Source of the DNA: an uncultured bacterium
GTDB taxonomy: Bacteria > Patescibacteriota > Minisyncoccia > Phycocordibacterales > UBA9973
Reading direction: 5' to 3'
Length of the DNA stretch: 10,799 bases
Assembly: GCA_903821415.1 (NCBI GenBank)
Contig: CAIJLF010000092.1
Location: forward strand, 1-10,799
The position numbers and the translations under genes are program-made. Below, one piece after another: positions 1 through 5,835 of this stretch. The notes below the pieces were generated by a model. That model made no database searches. It was not told the DNA's origin and saw only the letters and a list, made by a program, of their open reading frames with translations. The number at the start of each line of letters is the position of its first letter. The stretch's first letter is position 1.

Positions 1-1965
1 ATCATCTTTATCAAGTTTGATAGCTATCAATCCACTTCGGCGAACATCTTTAAAGCTTTCTGCTGCAACTTTCTTCGTTATACCCATCTTTGTAACCATC
101 ATCAAATGCTCTACTGTCTTCCTCGTCTCTTTATCTATAGGCAAGATAGAAGTTACCTTCTCATCTCCGACAAGTGCCATAAAGTTCATAATCGACTTAC
201 CTTTTGTAGCACGTCTACCTTCTGGAATGTCATACATCTTTATCTGATATGCTTTACCTAAGTTTGTAAAGAATAATAGGTCGCTATGAGTATTTGCAGA
301 GACTAGCATCGTTACAAAATCTTCATCCTTGGTCTCTATATCTATTACACCCACACCTCCACGCTTCTGATTCTTGTATTCTGAAGGATCAGTACGCTTT
401 ACATAGCCACCTTTTGTAAATACAAGCACAGATTCTTTCTCAGGAATTAAGTCTTCTTCATTTATAGACTTTACTCCTCCTTTTATAATACGAGTACGTC
501 TATCATCTGCATACTTTTCTTTAATATCTATAAGTTCATCACTAATAACCTTAAGCATTTTCTTTGGACTTGCCAATAAAGCTTCTAAATCTTTAATCAA
601 CTCTTGCTTCTCTTTTAATTCAAGTTCTACATTCTTTCTCTCTAGACCAGCAAGCTTTTGAAGCTTCATTTCTAGAATTGCAGTTGCCTGTAAGTCTGAG
701 AATTTAAACTCCTTCATTAAGTTAATCTTTGCTGTCGCTGTATCTTTTGAAGCACGTATAACAGAGATAACTCGGTCTATGTGATCAAGAGCTTTCTTGA
801 GTCCGAGTAATATATGTTCGCGTTCTTTAGCCTTCCTTAAATCAAATTCTGTACGACGACGGACGATAACTACTCTGTGGTCTATAAATTCTGAGAGCAA
901 ACTCTTAAGAGAAAGAGTTTGTGGAATACCATCCACAAGAGCAACAATATTGAAATTGAAAGATTGCTCTAGTTGTGTATGTTTATATATATAATTTAAA
1001 ACTTTTTCAGGAATAATTCCAGACTTTAAATCGATAGCTATACGAATATCTTTTGTGGACTCATCACGAAGACCTTTAATTCCTTCAAGCTTTTTCTCTT
1101 GGATCAAAAGGGCGATGGATTCTATAAGATTTGATTTATTTACTCTGTAAGGGATAGAAGTAATAATAATCTGAAAAGTACCTGACTTCTGCTCAACTAT
1201 CTCGGCTTCTCCACGTGTAACTACACCACCACGCCCTGTCGAATATGCATGGAGAAGGTCTGCTTGATTGTAAGCTATACCACCTGTGGGGAAATCAGGT
1301 CCTTTCACAAACTTCATCAAGTCTTCTGTAGTAGCATCTTTGTTGTCTATAAGATGAATAGTGGCATCGATAACTTCAGAAAGATTATGAGGAGGGATAT
1401 TTGTAGCCATACCAACTGCAATACCAAGAGTGCCATTCAAAAGTAGGCTAGGGACTGCTGTAGGAAGAACCGTAGGCTCTTTACGTGTCTGATCATAGTT
1501 CGGATGAAAATCTACAGTCTCTTTTTCAAGATCTAAAAGTAATAAAGAAGAAATCTTGGACATTTTAGCTTCCGTATAACGCATAGCAGCTGCTCCATCA
1601 CCATCTATAGAACCAAAGTTACCTTGACCATGGATAAGAGGATATCTATAAGAGAAATCCTGAGCCATACCTACCATAGAGTCATAAACAGCGACATCAC
1701 CGTGCGGGTGGTATTTACCTAGGACATCTCCGACTACCGCTGCACTCTTACGAAAACGAGCAGAAGAGGTGAGCCCCATCTCATTCATTGCATAAAGTAT
1801 ACGTCTGTGGACTGGCTTTAGACCATCACGAACATCAGGTAAAGCACGGTCTGTAATAACAGACATAGCATAGTCTATAAAAGACTCTTTCATTTCTCGA
1901 CTTATATCAACGGAGATAACATTTATGTGTTCTTTTTTAACTTCTTCTTTTTGTTCTTTGGGCAT
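1..1965 (-). CDS. gyrA: DNA gyrase subunit A (3' end cut by window edge)
   Basis: DNA gyrase A is the breakage-reunion subunit of the A2B2 enzyme that introduces negative supercoils. The 655 visible residues begin at an ATG 2 nt after the upstream gene's TAA. Visible parts, in order: the winged-helix segment with [17 protein letters not shown] (about 39-55), HPHGD (86-90), the catalytic Arg129-Tyr130 in AAMRYTEAK, the tower and coiled-coil region (about 365-465), then the start of the C-terminal beta-pinwheel. QKRGGVG at 533-539 matches the GyrA-box (QRRGGxG), which favours GyrA over ParC. Roughly 150 C-terminal residues should lie beyond the left edge. Numbering is 8 ahead of E. coli, so Val91 sits at the E. 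coli Ser83 position and Gly99 at Arg91, both within the quinolone-resistance region. Asp95 (E. coli Asp87) is kept. No frameshift seen. It is probably co-transcribed with the small membrane-protein gene just upstream. Confidence 0.96.
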   Translation of the reverse strand, partial: MPKEQKEEVKKEHINVISVDISREMKESFIDYAMSVITDRALPDVRDGLKPVHRRILYAMNEMGLTSSARFRKSAAVVGDVLGKYHPHGDVAVYDSMVGMAQDFSYRYPLIHGQGNFGSIDGDGAAAMRYTEAKMSKISSLLLLDLEKETVDFHPNYDQTRKEPTVLPTAVPSLLLNGTLGIAVGMATNIPPHNLSEVIDATIHLIDNKDATTEDLMKFVKGPDFPTGGIAYNQADLLHAYSTGRGGVVTRGEAEIVEQKSGTFQIIITSIPYRVNKSNLIESIALLIQEKKLEGIKGLRDESTKDIRIAIDLKSGIIPEKVLNYIYKHTQLEQSFNFNIVALVDGIPQTLSLKSLLSEFIDHRVVIVRRRTEFDLRKAKEREHILLGLKKALDHIDRVISVIRASKDTATAKINLMKEFKFSDLQATAILEMKLQKLAGLERKNVELELKEKQELIKDLEALLASPKKMLKVISDELIDIKEKYADDRRTRIIKGGVKSINEEDLIPEKESVLVFTKGGYVKRTDPSEYKNQKRGGVGVIDIETKDEDFVTMLVSANTHSDLLFFTNLGKAYQIKMYDIPEGRRATKGKSIMNFMALVGDEKVTSILPIDKETRKTVEHLMMVTKMGITKKVAAESFKDVRRSGLIAIKLDKDD

Positions 1966-1967
1966 AA

Positions 1968-2282
1968 TTATTGGTTAGTATTTTCTACTGGTGTTAAATC
2001 TATTTGTCTCTCTTGTTTTACTACGGTATCTTTATTTGAATTAATCTTGCCGACACTTGCACTTACATTTTTTATTGTGGAAGAAACAGAATCACCAAAT
2101 AATTTAAATGGCTTTATGTCTTCATTGGCTTGTACTTTTACGTCGGGATTACCAAATCTTATCCCCAAACTATAAATCCAAATAAATGAAACAAAGGACA
2201 TACACAAAATCATTGACCCGAGGAAAATTAATTTACGAGTATCTTCACTTTTTGATTGTATTTTCTTTATGTATGCTCTCAT
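1968..2282 (-). CDS. small single-pass membrane protein, function unknown
   Basis: I do not recognise a named family. Starting from the ATG at 2282, the protein has 104 residues: a short basic N-terminus (K6, K7, K11, R16, K17), one strongly hydrophobic segment at about 18-40, and a polar tail of about 64 residues with several Ser, Asn and Lys. The positive residues before the membrane segment predict the N-terminus inside and the tail outside. There is no lipobox and no obvious signal-peptidase site, so it is more likely a membrane anchor than a secreted protein. An in-frame TTG at 2303 would add seven residues, but ATG is the better start. The stop codon is 2 nt before gyrA, implying co-transcription with gyrA. 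That is context only and not evidence of a role in topology control. Confidence 0.7.
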   Translation of the reverse strand: MRAYIKKIQSKSEDTRKLIFLGSMILCMSFVSFIWIYSLGIRFGNPDVKVQANEDIKPFKLFGDSVSSTIKNVSASVGKINSNKDTVVKQERQIDLTPVENTNQ

Positions 2283-2335
2283 AATATTTAAATAAATTGC
2301 CAAGTTTAGAGTCTAATGATTCTTAACCCTTCACA

Positions 2336-2341
2336 ATTATA
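2336..2341 (-). promoter_or_regulatory. possible -10 box for the small membrane protein-gyrA pair
   Basis: A perfect TATAAT lies on the minus strand just past the MBL gene's stop codon, about 53 nt upstream of the ATG at 2282. No convincing -35 is present at the usual distance, so it may be chance in AT-rich DNA. The two downstream genes could instead be read through from the MBL promoter. Confidence 0.3.
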
Positions 2342-2346
2342 ATTAA

Positions 2347-2973
2347 TTAACTTGATAATACCACAATCTCCCCCTCTCTTCCTACTATATCTTTAGCTTT
2401 AAGAGTAAGCTTATCTATAGGAGCTACTTTATCTTGACCTCCCTCTTTAAGGAAAGCTTTTAATGTCTTTTCATCATAATCCATAGGAATTATAATCTTT
2501 GGTTCTAAAGAAACAGCAAGCTTGTAAGCTTCTGCAGGATCAAGTAAATCATTGTTACCAATAGGTACAAATAAAATATCAGGAGATCCTATCTCTCCAC
2601 GAGTTTCAGTAGATATTTTATTGTGGGACATGCATCCTAAGAAACATATGGAGATATTGTCTATTGTTAATGAATAAATTGTATTAATGTATTTCTTTTC
2701 ATTAAGGATAGTTTCAGTCATTACACCTTTGATAAAAATACCTTTGATCTCATAGTCACCTGGACCACTAACAGAAAAAGGAACATTGTCTCCGTGTGTT
2801 ACCATGTCGAAACCGTTATAATCTAAATGGTTTGTAGTAGAAAGCGCAATATCAGAACCAAATCTAGAACCTTTAACATCTCCTTTAGAATCTTTACTTA
2901 TAGGATTAACTGCGACAACCAAATCCCCTTGTGAAATTTTGAAAAACTGCTTACCTAGGTATGTAATAATCAT
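2347..2973 (-). CDS. MBL-fold (UlaG-like, Lactamase_B_3 type) protein with degraded metal site
   Basis: The 208-residue length and the order of elements fit the small UlaG-like metallo-beta-lactamase-fold proteins: an opening MIITYLGKQFFKI, a VNP at 22-24 where relatives often have DP, an SDIALST strand before the metal loop, a FLGCMSH segment (111-117), a PIGN turn (137-140), and IIIPMDY near the end (161-166 region). Typical members carry HxHxDH, a later GH, and PMHY as metal ligands. Here the first motif reads T47-N-H49-L-D51-Y52 and the last reads PMDY, so up to three histidines are replaced, while H49, D51 and H117 remain. It may bind metal differently or be non-catalytic; no substrate can be inferred. 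The ATG start sits directly behind an extended -10 element. It is the first gene of the minus-strand group leading to gyrA. Confidence 0.75.
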   Translation of the reverse strand: MIITYLGKQFFKISQGDLVVAVNPISKDSKGDVKGSRFGSDIALSTTNHLDYNGFDMVTHGDNVPFSVSGPGDYEIKGIFIKGVMTETILNEKKYINTIYSLTIDNISICFLGCMSHNKISTETRGEIGSPDILFVPIGNNDLLDPAEAYKLAVSLEPKIIIPMDYDEKTLKAFLKEGGQDKVAPIDKLTLKAKDIVGREGEIVVLSS

Positions 2974-2979
2974 ATGTAT

Positions 2980-2988
2980 ATTATAGCA
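2980..2988 (-). promoter_or_regulatory. extended -10 promoter of the MBL gene, probably leaderless
   Basis: The minus strand reads TGCTATAAT, a perfect TGn plus TATAAT extended -10. Only six bases separate the box from the ATG, so the usual start-site distance puts +1 at the A of the start codon. No good -35 is visible, which is normal for extended -10 promoters. Confidence 0.6.
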
Positions 2989-3041
2989 AATTTTTAAAAG
3001 TTAATAAAGAGATATTTCGATATTAAATTAATAATACATCC

Positions 3042-3070
3042 TTGCAAAAGCAAAATATATATAGTATAGT
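3042..3070 (+). promoter_or_regulatory. sigma70-type promoter of rpsA
   Basis: TTGCAA (3042-3047), a 17-bp spacer, then TATAGT (3065-3070). This is a close match to the housekeeping consensus at the ideal spacing. The predicted transcript start near 3077 leaves a leader of about 126 nt, the longest in the window. Confidence 0.6.
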
Positions 3071-3113
3071 AATTCCATTACAAGTTCAGCTTGGGTTTAA
3101 CCCTTTATTTTGA

Positions 3114-3145
3114 TTTGGAAGCCAAACAAAACGAAGATATCCAAA
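3114..3145 (+). other. alternative pairings in the rpsA leader
   Basis: TTTGG at 3114-3118 can pair with CCAAA at 3122-3126 (5 bp, AAG loop). Alternatively TTTGGA at 3114-3119 can pair with TCCAAA at 3140-3145 (6 bp, longer loop). The second pairing ends six bases before the terminator-like hairpin. Mutually exclusive pairings are what a switchable leader would show, but the stems are short and no energy was calculated. A GGGTTTAACCC palindrome lies just upstream at 3093-3103. Confidence 0.35.
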
Positions 3146-3150
3146 CTGCG

Positions 3151-3170
3151 CCGCAAAATGCGGTTTTTTT
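3151..3170 (+). terminator. terminator-like hairpin inside the rpsA leader (attenuator candidate)
   Basis: CCGCA-AAA-TGCGG (3151-3163) is followed at once by seven T residues (3164-3170). This is the layout of an intrinsic terminator, yet it lies between the rpsA promoter and the rpsA start codon. The stem is only 5 bp but G+C rich in an AT-rich setting. It could reduce read-through into rpsA, or end a short RNA of about 94 nt. Confidence 0.5.
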
Positions 3171-3172
3171 AG

Positions 3173-3194
3173 TTCCAGAAACATAAATCTGGAA
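3173..3194 (+). other. hairpin just upstream of the rpsA start codon
   Basis: TTCCAGA (3173-3179) and TCTGGAA (3188-3194) form a perfect 7-bp stem with an 8-nt A-rich loop. It ends eight bases before the ATG, so in mRNA it could occlude or present the ribosome landing site. It is a plausible place for S1 autoregulation, though that is inference. Confidence 0.45.
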
Positions 3195-3202
3195 AAATTA
3201 TT

Positions 3203-4339
3203 ATGAAAAATGATGAAAATGATGTAGTTACAAGCATCGCAGAACATGCAAAAATTGAACTTTCAAGTATAGGAAAAATGCTTGATAAAGCAGATCTTCC
3301 ACCACAAGTTGATTCACTTGTAGAAGGTCCAGTTATTTCTATACAGAAGTCTTCAGTCTATATCGATCTCGCTCCATTTGGAACAGGTATCATATATGGA
3401 CGTGAATTTATCAACGCTAAAGATATTATCAAAAAGGTAAATATCGGTGACGTTGTTAAAGCTAAAGTAGTAGGAACAGATAACGACGAAGGTTATATAG
3501 AACTTTCACTTAAAGAAGCAAAGCAAGCTCTTATCTGGAGTGAAGCTGATAAGGCTATCAAGTCAAAAACAGCTCTTGAACTTACTGTTAAAGAAGCAAA
3601 CAAAGGTGGACTTATACTCGAATGGCAAGGTATCGCTGGATTCCTTCCTGCTTCCCAGCTTAAGAGTGAACACTACCCTCGCGTAGAAGATTCAGATAAG
3701 GATAAAATATTGAAAGCTCTGAAGACACTCGTAGGTAAGCGTATCAACGTAGTTATGATCTCTGCTCTTCCAAAAGAAGGAAAGCTTATCTTCTCTGAAA
3801 AAGACAATAATCCAGAAGAACGCCAAGAAATAATCGGTAAATATGAAGTTGGCAATGAGATGGAATGCGTCGTCGCTGGTATCGTAGACTTTGGTATATT
3901 CCTAAAAGTTGAAGAAGGTCTTGAAGGTCTTGTTCACATATCCGAGATTGATTGGGGCCTAGTAGAAGATCCACGTTCAATGTTTAAAGTTGGAGAAAAA
4001 ATCAGAGCTAAAATAATAGATATCAAAGAAGGTAAAATATCTTTGTCTATAAAAGCTTTGAAGGAAAATCCATGGAAAGAATTTGAAGGAACACTAAAGA
4101 AAGGAGATATTGTATCTGGAGTAGTCATCAAGTTCAACAAGCATGGAGCTCTAGTTTCTATAAAGCAAGGAGTCGCTGGATTGGTTCACAATTCAAGCTT
4201 CGGATCTGAAGAGAAACTTACGAAAACTCTTGAATTAGGTAAAACTTACAACTTCCAAGTAACACTATTCGAACCAAAGGATCAGAGAATGACTTTAGTT
4301 CACTTAGATAGTGAAAAGAAGGCGGAAGAAGCAAAGTAA
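3203..4339 (+). CDS. rpsA: 30S ribosomal protein S1, four S1 domains
   Basis: S1 binds single-stranded, AU-rich mRNA and helps bring it to the 30S subunit. The 378-residue protein holds four OB-fold S1 repeats at about 36-104, 119-200, 217-285 and 297-368. The third is the most canonical, with VDFGIFLKVEEGLEGLVHIS at 228-247; the fourth has GALVSIKQGVAGLVHNSSF. E. coli S1 has six repeats, so this is a shortened form like those of several other phyla. The N-terminus (1-35) is charged and partly helical, and the C-terminus ends in a short Lys/Glu tail. The ATG follows an AU-rich stretch with only a weak GGAA and no true Shine-Dalgarno. It is a single-gene unit with its own promoter, a structured leader and a strong downstream terminator. 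Multi-S1 RNA-binding proteins can be misnamed, but the length and domain count support rpsA. Confidence 0.88.
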   Translation: MKNDENDVVTSIAEHAKIELSSIGKMLDKADLPPQVDSLVEGPVISIQKSSVYIDLAPFGTGIIYGREFINAKDIIKKVNIGDVVKAKVVGTDNDEGYIELSLKEAKQALIWSEADKAIKSKTALELTVKEANKGGLILEWQGIAGFLPASQLKSEHYPRVEDSDKDKILKALKTLVGKRINVVMISALPKEGKLIFSEKDNNPEERQEIIGKYEVGNEMECVVAGIVDFGIFLKVEEGLEGLVHISEIDWGLVEDPRSMFKVGEKIRAKIIDIKEGKISLSIKALKENPWKEFEGTLKKGDIVSGVVIKFNKHGALVSIKQGVAGLVHNSSFGSEEKLTKTLELGKTYNFQVTLFEPKDQRMTLVHLDSEKKAEEAK

Positions 4340-4351
4340 TTAAAAATTACA

Positions 4352-4441
4352 AATTACTGATTACTAATTAAATAGCACCAAATTTACGAAGTAAATTTGG
4401 TGCTATTTTGGTATAAAATTATTAATTAGTAATTGGTAATT
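4352..4441. repeat. nested inverted repeat between rpsA and pth
   Basis: The outer arms at 4352-4371 and 4422-4441 match as an inverted repeat at 18 of 20 positions. They enclose the perfect 18-bp terminator stem (4370-4387 / 4391-4408). The arms are built of short TAATTAC-like units. The whole structure ends next to the pth stop codon. It could be an oversized terminator or a small dispersed palindromic repeat. Confidence 0.6.
4370..4412. terminator. bidirectional intrinsic terminator for rpsA and pth
   Basis: A perfect 18-bp inverted repeat (4370-4387 and 4391-4408, GAA loop), with AAATAGCACC at its base and TTTGGTGCTATTTT closing it. It lies between two convergent genes. A T-rich tail follows on the plus strand, and ATTTAATTAG follows the stem on the minus strand, so it can serve both. 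Confidence 0.8.
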
Positions 4442-4442
4442 A

Positions 4443-5030
4443 TTAATTAAACAACGTCATTGCTTTATCTTTACCCTCAGATGAAAGCATCGTTATAATT
4501 TCAGAGACTTTTTTTGCTTGATTTTTAACAATTTTCAAATCGTCTTCTTTAAAAACACCTAATAAAAATTTCAATACAGCTTCTTCCCCTTTAGGTTTTT
4601 TGAATTTACCAGTAGGAGTCACAGGACAAACACCGATGCGAATACGAATAAATTCCCTTGATTTAACTTTTTTTATTACAGATTCAAGTCCGTTATGCCC
4701 GCCAGAACTACGATTAAATGAAATCTTCAAACTACCTACAGGTAAATCCATATCATCATAGATAACTACAAGATTCTTCAATTTCTTAGGATTATCAATA
4801 ATCTGACACACCGCTACTCCTGAATTATTCATAAAAGTATTCGGTAACAAAAATTCTACTTTCTCTCCAGAAAGCTCTCCTTTAGACCGGAAAGATTTCA
4901 ATTTCATATCATCTTTCCATTCTGAAAAATCATTTGCCTTTGCAATTTTTTCTAAAATAATTCGCCCAGCATTATGCCGAGTTCCTTCATATTCTTTTCC
5001 AGGATTCCCAAGTCCTACGATTAATGTCAT
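4443..5030 (-). CDS. pth: peptidyl-tRNA hydrolase
   Basis: Pth cleaves the ester bond of peptidyl-tRNAs that drop off the ribosome and so recycles tRNA in the cytoplasm. The length (195 residues) is that of the bacterial Pth family. Key residues are present: N9 in GLGNPG, the catalytic H19 in TRHNAG, N68 in FMNNSG, D92 in YDDMDLP, and H112-N113 in GGHNG. In the usual RIGIGRP segment this protein reads RIRIGVCP (129-136), with a Cys where Arg is common. The ATG lies six bases after an extended -10, so the mRNA is probably leaderless. The gene stands alone on the minus strand between convergent rpsA and divergent lepB, with a palindromic structure on each side. Confidence 0.96.
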   Translation of the reverse strand: MTLIVGLGNPGKEYEGTRHNAGRIILEKIAKANDFSEWKDDMKLKSFRSKGELSGEKVEFLLPNTFMNNSGVAVCQIIDNPKKLKNLVVIYDDMDLPVGSLKISFNRSSGGHNGLESVIKKVKSREFIRIRIGVCPVTPTGKFKKPKGEEAVLKFLLGVFKEDDLKIVKNQAKKVSEIITMLSSEGKDKAMTLFN

Positions 5031-5036
5031 GTTTTT

Positions 5037-5045
5037 ATATTACCA
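5037..5045 (-). promoter_or_regulatory. extended -10 promoter of pth, probably leaderless
   Basis: The minus strand reads TGGTAATAT (TGn plus a five-of-six -10), followed by six bases and then the ATG. This is the same spacing as at the MBL gene, so the predicted +1 is the start codon itself. The long palindromic element begins immediately upstream and occupies the place of any -35 element. Confidence 0.5.
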
Positions 5046-5049
5046 CATC

Positions 5050-5170
5050 TGTTGCTTCATAAAAATAGCTTCTTTCAAAATCCACGGGTATTTTTCTGCT
5101 GAAAAATTCCTCGTGCTCGGCTCGACAGCCTCCCAAGGCATTTTTCAAGAACTATTTTTATTACGCAACA
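5050..5170. repeat. 121-bp structured inverted-repeat element between pth and lepB
   Basis: Paired arms, outside to inside: TGTTGC (5050-5055) with GCAACA (5165-5170); ATAAAAATAG (5059-5068) with CTATTTTTAT (5152-5161); TTCTT (5070-5074) with AAGAA (5147-5151); AAAAT (5077-5081) with ATTTT (5140-5144); CCACGGG (5082-5088) with CCCAAGG (5132-5138), five pairs plus one possible G-T wobble on one strand. Inside sit two hairpins: ATTTTTC-TGCT-GAAAAAT (5090-5107) and GGCT-CGAC-AGCC (5119-5130). The core is clearly G+C richer than its surroundings and carries three CTCG units (CGAG on the minus strand). ACATC occurs at both ends (5045-5049 and 5168-5172). No transposase is present. It may be a MITE/REP-like element or a structured RNA. 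Confidence 0.65.
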
Positions 5171-5195
5171 TCATCACACCACATAAAAACATATT

Positions 5196-5222
5196 CTGTC
5201 AATATAATTTATGTGCTAAAAT
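5196..5222 (+). promoter_or_regulatory. extended -10 promoter of the lepB operon
   Basis: TGCTAAAAT (5214-5222) is TGn plus a five-of-six -10. A weak -35-like CTGTCA lies at 5196-5201 with a short 15-bp spacer. The predicted start near 5229 leaves only about five untranslated bases before the lepB ATG at 5234. Confidence 0.5.
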
Positions 5223-5233
5223 ATGACACATAT

Positions 5234-5830
5234 ATGGAAAATAATATTAATGAAAAATTACAAATACCTACAAAATCGAAATTGAGAGAATTCGTTGAGA
5301 GTGGCTGGGACTTAGTCAAATTTGCTCTTATCGCTCTTATTATCGTTGTCCCTATCAGAATGTGGGTAGCACAGCCATTTGTGGTCTCAGGTGAATCAAT
5401 GTTCCCTACTTTCGACAATGGTCAGTACCTTATAGTTGATGAGATCTCTTATATTATTGGTCAGGCTCATAGAGGAGATGTCGTAGTTTTCCGTTATCCA
5501 GGAGATACAAAAAGATTTTTTATTAAAAGAGTTATAGGCTTACCTAACGAGAAAATAATAGTAACAGATAAAGATGTTACTGTATTCAACAAGGAGAATC
5601 CAAAAGGATTCAAATTAACAGAACCATATATAAATGAAAAAACAATTTCACAAACAGGAGAATACAATACAGGCAATGACGAATACTTTGTAATGGGAGA
5701 CAATAGAAATAGAAGTTCTGATTCTAGAACATGGGGTCTATTGCCAAAAAAATTGATGGTTGGAAGAGCATTTTTAAGACTTCTTCCTTTAAAAGCCGTA
5801 TCTTATTTACCAGGGGTATATAACCAATAA
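5234..5830 (+). CDS. lepB: signal peptidase I
   Basis: Type I signal peptidase removes signal peptides from exported proteins at the outer face of the membrane. Starting from the ATG at 5234 it has 198 residues, with a cytoplasmic N-terminus of about 28 residues, one membrane anchor (about 29-46), then the catalytic domain. Box B is SGESMFPTF with the nucleophile S55. Box C is GDVVVFRYP (81-89), box D FIKRVIGLP with the general-base K99, and box E GDNRNRSSDSR (155-165). The compact length and single anchor resemble Gram-positive SipS-type enzymes rather than E. coli LepB, which has two anchors. An in-frame GTG at 5213 overlaps the promoter and is a poor start. This is the first gene of the lepB-hisS-def-fmt run, ending 5 nt before hisS. 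Confidence 0.95.
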   Translation: MENNINEKLQIPTKSKLREFVESGWDLVKFALIALIIVVPIRMWVAQPFVVSGESMFPTFDNGQYLIVDEISYIIGQAHRGDVVVFRYPGDTKRFFIKRVIGLPNEKIIVTDKDVTVFNKENPKGFKLTEPYINEKTISQTGEYNTGNDEYFVMGDNRNRSSDSRTWGLLPKKLMVGRAFLRLLPLKAVSYLPGVYNQ

Positions 5831-5835
5831 TATTT

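Noticed and set aside
1..1965. ParC instead of GyrA
   Set aside because: The QKRGGVG GyrA-box at residues 533-539 favours gyrase. A final decision would need the missing C-terminal domain.
2283..2303. TTG at 2303 as the start of the small membrane protein
   Set aside because: It adds seven residues of no clear value, and the ATG at 2282 is the stronger codon.
2323..3105. TTAACCCTT shared by the region upstream of the membrane protein (2323-2331) and the rpsA leader (3097-3105)
   Set aside because: A 9-base match in AT-rich DNA, with different placement relative to each promoter, can occur by chance. I do not call it an operator.
3077..3170. A known small RNA (tRNA, SRP RNA, 6S, tmRNA) in the rpsA leader
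   Set aside because: No tRNA cloverleaf, no SRP GGAAGCAGCC core, and too short for 6S or tmRNA. It is left as an unassigned structured leader.
5029..5226. 65-codon plus-strand open frame across the pth-lepB spacer
   Set aside because: It begins at the pth start codon on the other strand, runs through the palindromic element and the lepB promoter, and its product looks like no known protein.
5213..5233. GTG at 5213 as the lepB start
   Set aside because: It lies inside the extended -10 box, so it would precede the transcript start. The ATG at 5234 gives a normal N-terminus.
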